From the NCBI RefSeq assembly GCF_016862075.1, contig NZ_BOMG01000042.1, positions 1 through 64,000 on the forward strand: DNA of 64,000 nt, given 5' to 3'. Below the pieces are notes generated by a model. The model was not told where the DNA came from. It searched no databases and worked only from the letters and a program-made list of their open reading frames with translations. This DNA is from Actinoplanes couchii (GTDB lineage: Bacteria > Actinomycetota > Actinomycetes > Mycobacteriales > Micromonosporaceae). Both the position numbers and the translations under genes were made by a program. Numbering within the stretch: position 1 is the first letter of the stretch; each line of letters opens with the position of its first letter. This document shows, one piece after another, positions 8,214 through 15,924 of the stretch.

Positions 8214-9277
8214 CGGGTTCCGTTCTCGTCAGGGTTGATCGGTAGTTCGGCCCGGACCCGGAAGCCGCCGCCCGGTCGTGGCCCGGCCTGGAAACGGCCG
8301 CCGAGCGCGGCGATCCGTTCGGCCATCCCGCGCAGCCCGTTGCCGACGGAGAGAAGGGCGGAAGGAGGGCCGGGTGACGCGCGGCCGTCGTCGTCGACGG
8401 TCACCGTCAGCCGGTCGCCCTCGCGCACGATCCTGACCTCGGCGGACGTGGCGTGTGCGTGCCGGATCGTGTTCGTCAGCGCCTCCTGCACGATGCGATA
8501 GACGGCCGCGCCGGCCGGCACGGGCAGCTTCGGCGCCTCGACCGTCGACCGGATGCCGACCCCGGCCGCCCCGGCCCGGCGGAACAGCTCCGGCAACCCG
8601 GTGAGATCGGGCTCCCGCAGCACGTTCAGCACGGTGCGCACCTCATGAAGGGCTTCCTTGCTGGCGGTACGGATATTGGCCAGCGCCTCGAACGCCCCGT
8701 CCGGCGAACGGGTGTGCAGGGCCGCCCCGGCCTGCACGTTGATCAGCGCGATCCGGTGCGCCACCACGTCATGCACCTCCCGCGCGATCCGCAGCCGTTC
8801 CTCGACCGCCCGTTGCGACGCGGCAGCCTCGGCCCGTTCGACACGCTGGATCCGGCCCCGGGCGACCTCACCGAGTACCACCGCCACCAGCAGGATCGGC
8901 GCGACCCCGATCGCGACCTGCCCCGCATCGGCCCAGTCGTCGAACCCGCCGGCGGCGAACGCCAGCAGCAGCACCGCGGCGGCACTGCCGGACACCACCG
9001 GGCCACGTTCCCGGGCGACCGTGTACAGCGCGATCACCAGGCTCAACGCGATCGGCGAGTCGGGAAACCCGAACGGGTAGTAGAGCAGCGCCACCACACC
9101 GGTGACGACCAGCACGATGACCGGGAACCGTTGCCGCCCCAGCAGGGCCGCCGACCCGGCCACCAGAAGCGCCCAGCCGAGCGGCATCATCGCCCGGTCG
9201 CCGCCGTCCGTTGTGGTCAGCACGGTGGTGACGCAGAGCCCGAGAACCAGTCCGGCGATCGCGAATTCCCGCCACAT
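8210..9277 (-). CDS. HisKA_3 sensor histidine kinase
   Basis: 355-aa membrane sensor kinase of the NarX/DesK-like HPK7 group. About four to five transmembrane helices occupy residues 5-136, followed by a coiled coil and the HisKA_3 dimerisation domain with the phospho-acceptor His169 in EVHDVVAHR, then the ATPase domain (N-box VQEALTNTIRHA; G-box GNGLRGMAER). No extracellular sensing domain is visible, so the signal is probably read in or near the membrane. ATG 9277 is chosen because upstream in-frame codons would overlap the divergent GGDEF promoter. It transcribes away from the GGDEF gene starting at 9339. Confidence 0.92.
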   Translation of the reverse strand: MWREFAIAGLVLGLCVTTVLTTTDGGDRAMMPLGWALLVAGSAALLGRQRFPVIVLVVTGVVALLYYPFGFPDSPIALSLVIALYTVARERGPVVSGSAAAVLLLAFAAGGFDDWADAGQVAIGVAPILLVAVVLGEVARGRIQRVERAEAAASQRAVEERLRIAREVHDVVAHRIALINVQAGAALHTRSPDGAFEALANIRTASKEALHEVRTVLNVLREPDLTGLPELFRRAGAAGVGIRSTVEAPKLPVPAGAAVYRIVQEALTNTIRHAHATSAEVRIVREGDRLTVTVDDDGRASPGPPSALLSVGNGLRGMAERIAALGGRFQAGPRPGGGFRVRAELPINPDENGTR

Positions 9278-9338
9278 GGCGCCCACTCTAGGCACGTCGA
9301 GGCCTTGGCACGGGGACGTGGCTGCCGATAATGAGCGA

Positions 9339-10883
9339 GTGAGCGGATCACGAGCGGCCACCCGCACGGTGCCGGAGATCGCCGCGGAGATCCAGTCGCT
9401 GGAGTACCGGTTCGGCGGCGACGGCGATCACGTGCTGACCCGTGCCACCGACCTCGCCGAACAGGCCCGTGCCCGCGGCGAACATCCGCTCTACCTGTGG
9501 GCGCGCCTGCTGGAGGCCAACATGCTGCGCCGCGGCGGCGAACTGGCGACGGCCGCGGCGATCTGTTCGGAGGCCAACGCGTGGGCGCAGGCCCGGCAGC
9601 ACCGCCCGCTACTGGCCCGCAGCCACCAGCAGTTGTCGATAGTCCACGGCAATCTGGGTGACATCGCCGCCGGCCTGGAGCACGCGGTCCGTGCGGTGGA
9701 GGCCCTGGACGACGACGCGTCACCCCGGGCGCGCGGGGTGATACTGCTCCGGCTGGCGGACGTGCTCGCCGAGGGCGGTTCGCCCGACGCCGCCCGCACC
9801 CGGTACGGGCACGCCGAGCAGGTCGCGGTCACCGCCGGCGACGTCGAGCTGCGGATGGTGGTGCTGAACAACCTGGCGTACGCCGAACACCTGGCCGGCA
9901 ACCAGGAGCAGGCCTGGGAGGCGATCCAGCGGTTGCGTACGGTGACCGAGGCGACCGGTGGCACGCTGTCCCCGGACGCGCTGGACACGATGGCGATGAT
10001 CCAGATCGCGCGGGGGCGGTACGCCGAGGCCGCCCGGATCGCGGTGGCGAACGTGGACGCGTACGAGAGCGCCGGCCCGGACGACGCCGACGGTCTCGCC
10101 GAGTTCCTGCTGACCCTGGCCATCGCCCAGCGGCACCTCGGTGACCACGGCGCGTCCCAGCACGCCCTGGACCGGTGCGCCGCGATCTGCGAGGACCGGG
10201 AACTCGCCGGGGTCCGGGTGCGGGTGCTGGAGGAACAGGCCGAACTGCACGCCGCCCGGGGTGATCACGCGCGGGCGTTCATCGTCCACAAACGGTTCCA
10301 CGCCGCCGAACGGGAACTACACTCGCAACAGCGTGACGCGCAGGCCCGGGCCCGGCACGCGGTCTTCGAGACCGCGGAGGCGCGCCGGGAGGCCGAACGG
10401 TTCCGCGAGCAGGCCCGCCGGGATCCGCTGACCGGGCTGCCGAACCGGCGGTACGTCGACGAGCACCTGCCGGCCCTGCTCGCCGCCGGTGGCCCGACGG
10501 TGGTCGCCCTGGTCGACCTGGACCATTTCAAACGGGTCAACGACCTCTGCTCGCACGAGATCGGCGACCGGGTCCTCACCGTCGTCGCCGGCCTGCTCAC
10601 CCGGGCCGCCCGAGCCGGCGGGTTCGCGGCCCGGCTCGGCGGCGAGGAGTTCCTGCTGGTGCTGACCGGGGCCGGCACCGCCGAAGCGGCACCGGCCCTG
10701 GAACGGTTCCGGCAGTCGGTCCAGGACCATCCGTGGTCCGTGCTCACCGGCCGCCTGCCGGTCACCGTCAGTGTCGGCGCCCATCAGGCGATGCCGGGCG
10801 ACGACCAGACGGCGGTCCTCGCCGCCGCGGACCGGCTGCTCTACGAAGCGAAAGGCTCCGGCCGGAACCGGGTCTGTTACTAG
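9339..10883 (+). CDS. TPR-like/GGDEF protein, second paralogue
   Basis: 514-aa soluble protein with the same plan as the gene at 5904: an Ala/Arg-rich helical repeat region (about 1-340, TPR-like) and a C-terminal GGDEF domain with GGEEF at 434-438 after FKRVND and LDHFKRVN-type motifs. The inhibitory-site position reads RAGG instead of RxxD, so feedback control by c-di-GMP is probably lost. GTG 9339 is the first start free of an upstream stop; GTG 9369 is an alternative. It is divergent from the sensor kinase, with 61 bp between them. The stop codon lies inside a perfect hairpin shared with the convergent protease gene. Confidence 0.87.
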   Translation: MSGSRAATRTVPEIAAEIQSLEYRFGGDGDHVLTRATDLAEQARARGEHPLYLWARLLEANMLRRGGELATAAAICSEANAWAQARQHRPLLARSHQQLSIVHGNLGDIAAGLEHAVRAVEALDDDASPRARGVILLRLADVLAEGGSPDAARTRYGHAEQVAVTAGDVELRMVVLNNLAYAEHLAGNQEQAWEAIQRLRTVTEATGGTLSPDALDTMAMIQIARGRYAEAARIAVANVDAYESAGPDDADGLAEFLLTLAIAQRHLGDHGASQHALDRCAAICEDRELAGVRVRVLEEQAELHAARGDHARAFIVHKRFHAAERELHSQQRDAQARARHAVFETAEARREAERFREQARRDPLTGLPNRRYVDEHLPALLAAGGPTVVALVDLDHFKRVNDLCSHEIGDRVLTVVAGLLTRAARAGGFAARLGGEEFLLVLTGAGTAEAAPALERFRQSVQDHPWSVLTGRLPVTVSVGAHQAMPGDDQTAVLAAADRLLYEAKGSGRNRVCY

Positions 10884-10927
10884 GTTTGGTGTGGCAGACC
10901 CCGCAGGGTCTGCCACACCAAACCTAG
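10880..10927. terminator. Bidirectional terminator, perfect 22-bp stem
   Basis: Perfect inverted repeat: 22-nt arms at 10880-10901 and 10906-10927 with a 4-nt CGCA loop. It sits between two converging genes, and each arm begins with CTAG, so the TAG stops of both genes (10881-10883 on +, 10924-10926 on -) lie inside the stem. It should work as a terminator in both directions; the arms end in short A/T-rich runs rather than a long U-tract. Confidence 0.92.
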
Positions 10928-12474
10928 CCGCGCCGCCACTTCTGGTTGGCGCCGCCCAGGCACTCCCACAGGATCAGCTTGGCGCCGTCGTTGGCGTCCC
11001 AGCCGCCGATGTCGACGCACTTGTCGGCCTGCGGGTTCACCAGGTCACCGGCGCCGCTGAGCACCCACTGCTGGGCGGCGTTGCCGCTGCAGTTGGCGAT
11101 CTGGATGGCCGCGCCGTTCGCGGTCGAGCCCCACGCCACGTCCAGGCACTTGTTGTTGCCGGTCCGCAGGGTGCCGCCGGTGGCCTCCCAGCGCTGTGCG
11201 GCACTGCCGTTGCAGTTCCACATCTGCGTCTGTACGCCGTCGGAGAAGTTGCTGTTCGGCACGTCGATGCACTTGTTGTTCAAGCTGCTGATCAGCGCCT
11301 GCCCGGTGCCGCCCCCGGAGGTGGTCAGCGACAACCCGTACACCGAAAGGATCTCGTTGACCGGCTGGAACCACATGGTGCCGCCCGAGGTGCAGTCGCC
11401 GGTCCCGCCGGAGGTGACACCCTGCGCCTGGTTGCCGGTGATCCACGAACCGCCGGAGTCACCCGGCTGCGCACACGCGTTGCTGCGGGACAGCCCGGAG
11501 ACCGAACCCTGCGCGTAGTTGATCGTCTCGTTCCTGCCGAGCAGCGTGCCGCAGCGCCAGCCGGTGGTCCGCCCGGAGCGGCAGATCGAGCTGCCGATCG
11601 CCGCCTCCTGCGAGCCGGACACCAGCACGTTGCCGCCGCTGTAGTTGTTCACCCACGGCTGGGAGGTCCAGTTGCCGTTGGTGCGTACCCAGGCGTAGTC
11701 GTTGCCGGGGAACGACGAACCGGCGAACGTGCCCTGCGCGACGTTGTTGTATCCCAGCGTCGGGCTGCCGGTGCCGCCACAGTGCCCGGCGGTGACAAAA
11801 CCGCCCGCGACGGCGAAACCGACCGAGCAGAGCGTGTTGCCGTTGATGACGTACTGGTCGCCGCCGCGGGTGTCGTACATCGGCTGCGGCTTCTCGGCGG
11901 CGGTGCGGACGGTGACCGGGCCCGCGCCGCTGGCCTCGGCGAACTCACGCGCCGCGGCCTCGGCGCCCGGCTGCACCGTGATCACCACGGCGTTCGCCGC
12001 CGGATCGACGAACCAGCTGCGTACGCTGTCCGGCGCCTGCTTCCCGTTGCGGTCCAGCCTGGCCCGGGCGGCGTCCAGGGTCTTCTCCGCGCGCTTGACG
12101 ATCGTCGGGACGGCGCCTTCCGCGCGTACCCGCGAAGCCTCTTTCGCCGAGGTCACCGCCACGGTCAGGCGGGTGTCGCCGGCGGCGATCCAGGCGCCGC
12201 CGAAACGGTCACCGAGCTGGGCGCGCAGGCGCTGCTCGACGACCGGGGCCGCGGCTTCGGTGGCGAGCCGGCGGCGGATCTGGCTGTCGTCGAGGTTCAG
12301 GTCGCGGCGCATCGCCTCGGCCATCCCGGGGGACAGGTCGAGATCGGCGCCGCCGGGAGCAAGGCTGGGAGTTGCGGGGCCGGTGGGCGCGGCATGTCCG
12401 GCGGCCGGGGTCATGGTGGCGGTGATCAGCGCCGCGGCGCCGACGGCGAGCGCCCTGGCGAGGGTTCGTGGCAT
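10924..12474 (-). CDS. Secreted S1-family serine protease with ricin-B lectin domain
   Basis: 516-aa streptogrisin/alpha-lytic-type endopeptidase. Layout: signal peptide (1-28, cut near AGHAA), propeptide with the alpha-lytic pro-domain pattern (about 45-198), mature protease with catalytic His231 (TAGHC), Asp259 (NDYAW) and Ser340 (GDSGG), then a C-terminal ricin-B/CBM13 beta-trefoil (about 390-516) with three QxW motifs. The lectin probably ties the enzyme to polysaccharide. ATG 12474 follows GAAAGGA at a good spacing and starts the signal peptide; longer frames upstream are not needed. The promoter region holds several palindromes (12556-12636), suggesting repressor control. Confidence 0.93.
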   Translation of the reverse strand: MPRTLARALAVGAAALITATMTPAAGHAAPTGPATPSLAPGGADLDLSPGMAEAMRRDLNLDDSQIRRRLATEAAAPVVEQRLRAQLGDRFGGAWIAAGDTRLTVAVTSAKEASRVRAEGAVPTIVKRAEKTLDAARARLDRNGKQAPDSVRSWFVDPAANAVVITVQPGAEAAAREFAEASGAGPVTVRTAAEKPQPMYDTRGGDQYVINGNTLCSVGFAVAGGFVTAGHCGGTGSPTLGYNNVAQGTFAGSSFPGNDYAWVRTNGNWTSQPWVNNYSGGNVLVSGSQEAAIGSSICRSGRTTGWRCGTLLGRNETINYAQGSVSGLSRSNACAQPGDSGGSWITGNQAQGVTSGGTGDCTSGGTMWFQPVNEILSVYGLSLTTSGGGTGQALISSLNNKCIDVPNSNFSDGVQTQMWNCNGSAAQRWEATGGTLRTGNNKCLDVAWGSTANGAAIQIANCSGNAAQQWVLSGAGDLVNPQADKCVDIGGWDANDGAKLILWECLGGANQKWRRG

Positions 12475-12555
12475 GCGGGAGGGTCCTTTCGCGCACGGGC
12501 CACCTGCCCGTCCGGGCGCGCCGGGACGAGCCGAAGCCGCTGGGGGGATGGCGAA

Positions 12556-12567
12556 GAGAGCGCTCTC
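12556..12567. promoter_or_regulatory. 12-bp palindrome GAGAGCGCTCTC
   Basis: Perfect palindrome about 80 bp upstream of the serine-protease ATG. Its GAGCGCTC core matches the core of the CebR/LacI-type operator (TGGGAGCGCTCCCA) that controls cellulose use in actinomycetes. The flanks differ, so a LacI-family repressor is suggested, not shown. Confidence 0.5.
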
Positions 12568-12613
12568 GCAGAGATTCTCAACGCTCGATTCACAATCGTC
12601 AACAAACTTCACT

Positions 12614-12636
12614 GAAGCGCTTCTGGTACGCGTACC
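12614..12636. promoter_or_regulatory. Paired palindromes between protease and PadR genes
   Basis: Two perfect palindromes stand side by side: GAAGCGCTTC (12614-12623) and GGTACGCGTACC (12625-12636). They lie between the protease promoter (-) and the PadR-like gene (ATG 12675, +). Probable operators; which regulator binds is unknown, the neighbouring PadR protein being one candidate. Confidence 0.45.
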
Positions 12637-12674
12637 CTATGTAGAATCTCGTCTTAGGGTTTAGGCTGTGGCGC

Positions 12675-12917
12675 ATGATCACAGCAGGGACGTCCGCCCG
12701 GATCCTGGCCGCTCTCTCCGAGGGCCCACGGGCGGGTCTCGAACTGATGGATTCCACCGGGCGCTCCAGCGGCACGCTCTACCGCTGCCTGGTCCGGTTG
12801 CAGCGGGCGGGCTACGTCGAATCGCGCTGGGAGACAGCTGCCGAGGGGCGCCCGGCCCGGCGCTACCACCACCTCACCGCGGCGGGAACCGCAGCTCACG
12901 GGCATGATGGAAATTGA
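12675..12917 (+). CDS. PadR-like winged-helix regulator (short)
   Basis: 80-aa protein consisting of little more than a PadR-family winged helix. ILAALSEGP starts helix 1, SSGTLYRCLVRLQRAGYVES is the recognition helix and wing, and GRPARRYHHLTAAG is the family's wing/strand signature. The C-terminal dimerisation helix of larger PadR proteins is absent, as in the short subfamily-2 members. Probably a small repressor. The nearest candidate targets are the downstream methyltransferase (30 bp away, same strand) and the divergent protease with its palindromic promoter. Confidence 0.75.
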   Translation: MITAGTSARILAALSEGPRAGLELMDSTGRSSGTLYRCLVRLQRAGYVESRWETAAEGRPARRYHHLTAAGTAAHGHDGN

Positions 12918-12947
12918 TGAGCGTTCCCGATCCCGCTGCCGTACCGT

Positions 12948-13664
12948 GTGCCGGTGACTGATCAGGACCTGAAGGTGTACCGGGCCGCCGCTTCCGCCGG
13001 CCTGACCTACAACTCCCCGCTGGGGGAGCATCGAGCGGCTGATCTGACCCGGCGTTTGGCGCCGGCCGGGGCGGACCGGCGGGCCCTCGACCTGGGCTGC
13101 GGCAGCGGTGAGCTGCTGATGCGGTTGTGCGAGGCACACGGCATCGGCGGCGACGGGGTCGAGTCCGACCCCACCGCCGGTGACCGGGCGCGGCAGCGCG
13201 CGGCCGAGCGCGGCCTCTCCGGACGGGTCACGTTCCACAGCGAGGACGCGTCCGGCTGGTCCAAGCCCGCCGACCTCGTCGTCAACGTCGGCTCCAGCCA
13301 CATCTGGGGCGACGCCGGTCAGGCCCTGACGGCGCTGCACGCTCTCACCGCCCCCGGTGGAAAGGCGCTGTTCGCCGACGGCATCTACCGGACCACGCCC
13401 GGCGACACGGTCCACGAGATGTTCGGCGACCTGCCGGACCTGGCGGCGCTGACCCGATCCGCGGTCGACGCCGGATTCCGTCCCCTGCACATCGCCGAGT
13501 CGACCCTCGCCGAATGGGACGACTTCGAATCGGACTGGCTGGTCGGCGTCGAACACATCGGCACACCGCCGGCCCGGGCCTTCGCCGACGCCCGCCGCGA
13601 CGGCTACCTCAACGGATACCGCGGCGTCGTCGGCTTCGCCTGGCTGATCCTGACCCCGGCCTGA
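12948..13664 (+). CDS. SAM-dependent methyltransferase (class I)
   Basis: 238-aa class I methyltransferase. The AdoMet-binding motif I LDLGCGSGE is at about residues 46-54, followed by the acidic motif-II residue in GVESDP and motif IV VVNVGSSHIWG. The substrate is not evident; the fold resembles small-molecule (UbiE/Coq5-like) enzymes. GTG 12948 or the in-frame GTG 12954 starts the protein. It lies 30 bp after the PadR-like gene and is probably co-transcribed. Confidence 0.8.
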   Translation: MPVTDQDLKVYRAAASAGLTYNSPLGEHRAADLTRRLAPAGADRRALDLGCGSGELLMRLCEAHGIGGDGVESDPTAGDRARQRAAERGLSGRVTFHSEDASGWSKPADLVVNVGSSHIWGDAGQALTALHALTAPGGKALFADGIYRTTPGDTVHEMFGDLPDLAALTRSAVDAGFRPLHIAESTLAEWDDFESDWLVGVEHIGTPPARAFADARRDGYLNGYRGVVGFAWLILTPA

Positions 13665-13703
13665 CCACCGCGCGGCGCTGAGACGCGAATGTGTGGCGTG
13701 CCG

Positions 13704-14225
13704 TCACCCGTCCACGTCGTCATCCGGCCGGGACGCTTCGCCCGAGGTCTTCCACAGCTGCAACCGGAACGCCTCGAACCGTCCCGGGAAAGGCCAGGCG
13801 TCCTCCGGTGCGAAACCGCCGGAGATTCCGCGGTTGTACGCTGCGATCCGGGCGCCGTATGTCCCGGCGCCGGTCGGCAGGTCCACTCCGAGATGGACGG
13901 CCGACTCCAGGGCCTGGATCGAGCTGAACCGGCCGCCGGGCAGGGCCAGTTCGGCCGTCGCGGTCCCGTCCGGCCTTCCCCCGGGCGAACTCGGCGTTTC
14001 CCCGGGCGGGCCCGGTGGGTCGTCCCGGACCTCGACCACGACGGACGCCGTGCCGGCGCCCATCGCGCGGGCGACGACGGCGTTGGGGCCCCACGCGAAA
14101 TATCCGTACCCGAGGGTCCGGTGGGCCGCCGCGAAGTTCTCACCCTCGTCGCACGTCGGATCAAAGATCGTGAACAACCCGTACTGCGGGTTCACGGTGA
14201 ACGAGTACTCGAACACAACCGGCAC
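13704..14225 (-). CDS. Hypothetical protein, 173 aa
   Basis: I do not recognise this family. The protein is acidic, without signal peptide or membrane helix. The N-terminal half (MPVVFEYSF..., GYGYFAWGPNAVVAR) has strand-like spacing, then a Pro/Gly-rich linker (about 87-103) and a second segment with aromatic residues (WPFPGRFEAFRLQLW). The start is GTG 14225. It is divergent from the DUF3253 gene across a 92-bp gap holding an inverted repeat. Codon use agrees with its neighbours and the reading frame is longer than the antisense alternatives, which are Arg-rich and look like shadows. Confidence 0.55.
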   Translation of the reverse strand: MPVVFEYSFTVNPQYGLFTIFDPTCDEGENFAAAHRTLGYGYFAWGPNAVVARAMGAGTASVVVEVRDDPPGPPGETPSSPGGRPDGTATAELALPGGRFSSIQALESAVHLGVDLPTGAGTYGARIAAYNRGISGGFAPEDAWPFPGRFEAFRLQLWKTSGEASRPDDDVDG

Positions 14226-14252
14226 ACCGCCGAAGGTAGAGCATCCCGTTCA

Positions 14253-14273
14253 CCGGTCCGGTCGACGGACCGG
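14253..14273. promoter_or_regulatory. Inverted repeat in a divergent promoter region
   Basis: Arms CCGGTCCG (14253-14260) and CGGACCGG (14266-14273) flank a 5-nt centre between two divergent genes. Its position between start codons fits an operator better than a terminator. Cognate regulator unknown. Confidence 0.45.
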
Positions 14274-14317
14274 AAACTCAACGTTCACCAGGGCAGACAG
14301 ATCCTTAGAATGGGGCG

Positions 14318-14809
14318 GTGAGATCGCGTGAGGACGTCGGCCGGACCGAGGACGGGCGGTACATCGTCGTGGACGGGCGGCGGTGGCGGGCTACCGATCC
14401 GGCCATTCCGGAGGCGCTGCGGCAGGAGCTGGTCAACGAGCTGATGGCGGCCCGGCGGCTGGTCCGCAGCGATCCGGAGACGGCCCGGCCGCGGGTGCAG
14501 GACGCCAAGGTGGCGCTGGGGGAGCGCGGCGACCCGTGGTGGGAACCGACCGACGATGGCCGCCGGGTGCGCCTGGCCGCCGCGATCCGGGCGCTGCTGC
14601 GGCACCGCGACGAGGACTCCACGATCTGCCCGAGCGAGGCGGCCCGTATCGCCGGCGGCGAGTCATGGCGCGACATGATGGACCTGGCCCGTGCGACGGC
14701 CGCCGGCCTGGCCCGCGACGGAGTGATCACGGTCCGGCAGAAGGGCGCCGACGTCGACCCGTCAACCGCGACCGGCCCGATCCGCCTGGCCCGCGGCCCC
14801 GCCTGGTGA
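14318..14809 (+). CDS. DUF3253-domain protein
   Basis: 163-aa cytoplasmic protein of unknown function. The N-terminal part (GRYIVVDGRRWRATDPAIPE followed by a basic helix) and the C-terminal part (CPSEAARIAGGESWRDMM ... GVITVRQKGADVDP ... GPIRLARG) match the architecture I know as DUF3253, a winged-helix-like domain common in actinobacteria and proteobacteria. A nucleic-acid-binding role is often supposed but not established. Start GTG 14318. Its last 48 bp overlap the end of the convergent GNAT gene. Confidence 0.75.
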   Translation: MRSREDVGRTEDGRYIVVDGRRWRATDPAIPEALRQELVNELMAARRLVRSDPETARPRVQDAKVALGERGDPWWEPTDDGRRVRLAAAIRALLRHRDEDSTICPSEAARIAGGESWRDMMDLARATAAGLARDGVITVRQKGADVDPSTATGPIRLARGPAW

Positions 14810-15331
14810 GATCCGCTCACCGAGCCACTGTTCGGCGTCCCAGGCCTGGAAGCGTTCGACCTCGGTGAAACCCAGCTTCGCCGCCAGGCGCATCGAACCC
14901 CGGTTGGCGGACTGGGTGGTCAGGATCGTGGGCTCGCCGGGGAGGGCATGGTCCAGCCAGTCGAGGGCCGCCGCACACGCCTCGGCGGCGTAACCGTGCC
15001 CCCAGGCCGCGGGAAGGAACAGATAGCCGAGGTCGATCTTGCCGAGAGCCGCCGGGCGGCTGTGCTGAGTCACCCGGCGGAGCAGGACCTGGCCGATGAA
15101 GGAGCCGTCGTGGTCGACGGCGAAACTGCCGGGCCACTGTTCGGGTATGCCGGGTAGGTCGCGTTCCAGTACGTCACGGGGGCGGGGGCCGCCGAGGTAG
15201 GTGTGCACCTCGGGCGAGGCGAGCAGGTCGACGAACGCCGGCCGATCCGCAGGCCGTGTTTCCCGTAGCACCAGCCGTCCGGTCCGGATCGGAGCGGGCG
15301 GCCAGGCCACGGCGGTGAGAGGGGAACCCAT
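14762..15331 (-). CDS. GNAT N-acetyltransferase (RimJ/RimL-like)
   Basis: 189-aa acetyl-CoA-dependent acetyltransferase. Visible are the N-terminal TGRLVLRETRPAD strand/helix of the RimJ/L group, the DLGYLFLPAAWGHGYAAEA motif A (acetyl-CoA pyrophosphate loop, Q/RxxGxG/A variant) and NRGSMRLAAKLGF (motif B). Targets could be a protein N-terminus or a small amine; none can be named. The 3' end overlaps the DUF3253 gene by 48 bp on the opposite strand. Confidence 0.85.
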   Translation of the reverse strand: MGSPLTAVAWPPAPIRTGRLVLRETRPADRPAFVDLLASPEVHTYLGGPRPRDVLERDLPGIPEQWPGSFAVDHDGSFIGQVLLRRVTQHSRPAALGKIDLGYLFLPAAWGHGYAAEACAAALDWLDHALPGEPTILTTQSANRGSMRLAAKLGFTEVERFQAWDAEQWLGERISPGGAAGQADRAGRG

Positions 15332-15400
15332 GGGGAAGGAAACTACCGGCGGACCCCGAACGCACGGTGCACGGTCCGGTCGGTGCTGTTGCCGCCCTCA

Positions 15401-15428
15401 ACGCCCGCAGCCGTTGCGAAGCGGGCGT
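15401..15428 (-). terminator. Hairpin downstream of the OsmC gene
   Basis: Arms ACGCCCGC (15401-15408) and GCGGGCGT (15421-15428) around a 12-nt loop, 29 bp past the OsmC stop. It lacks a U-tract, so it is only a probable terminator. I see nothing else in the 125-bp gap. Confidence 0.4.
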
Positions 15429-15456
15429 GGAGGCGGCCCGTCGCGGCCTGGTCTGA

Positions 15457-15918
15457 TCAGTTTGCGACAGTCGTCGGCTCGTGCCGGACCGGGAAATTCA
15501 CCGAGTTGGCGATGAAGCACTGCTCGTGCGCCTCCTGGTGCAGCGCCGCGGCCCGCTCGATCATGGCCGGGTCGGCCACGGTCACCTGCGGCCGCAGCAC
15601 GACCTCGGTGAACCGCCCGGGGTGGCCCGCGCCCTCCCGCATGATCCCGGCGGCGGTGTCCCGATAATCGGTCACCGCGATCCGGGCCCGCGCGCACAGC
15701 GACAGGAAACTGAGCATGTGGCACTCCGCCAGGGCCGCGACCAGCAGATCCTCCGGGTTCCACCGCTCCGGCACACCGCGGAACACCGGGTCGGCGCTGC
15801 CCTGCAGGGTCGGCTTGCCCTCCGCGAGCACGTCGTGGTCCCGGGTGTAGTCCCGGTAACCGGCGCCGGTGTCACCGCTCCAGCGCACCGTGACCCGATA
15901 GTCGTGTTCCCTGATCAC
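15457..15918 (-). CDS. OsmC-family peroxiredoxin-like protein
   Basis: 153-aa OsmC/Ohr-family protein that would reduce organic hydroperoxides with paired cysteines. The two conserved regions are present: ECHMLSFLSLCARA (Cys at about 65 and 74) and HEQCFIANSVNFPV (second peroxidatic region). The N-terminal beta half (DYRVTVRW, NPEDLLVAAL) is typical. Length is normal. GTG 15918 is the start. It follows the GH5 gene on the same strand by 6 bp (GH5 stop side), but a secreted mannanase and OsmC are unlikely functional partners. Confidence 0.87.
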   Translation of the reverse strand: MIREHDYRVTVRWSGDTGAGYRDYTRDHDVLAEGKPTLQGSADPVFRGVPERWNPEDLLVAALAECHMLSFLSLCARARIAVTDYRDTAAGIMREGAGHPGRFTEVVLRPQVTVADPAMIERAAALHQEAHEQCFIANSVNFPVRHEPTTVAN

Positions 15919-15924
15919 ACTGCC

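Noticed and set aside
9102..9338. Upstream extension of the second GGDEF gene
   Set aside because: It would run antisense through the kinase N-terminus and lacks domain sense; GTG 9339 is preferred.
12475..12612. 46-residue N-terminal extension of the serine protease
   Set aside because: Precedes the signal peptide, covers the palindromic promoter and has no ribosome site; ATG 12474 has GAAAGGA.
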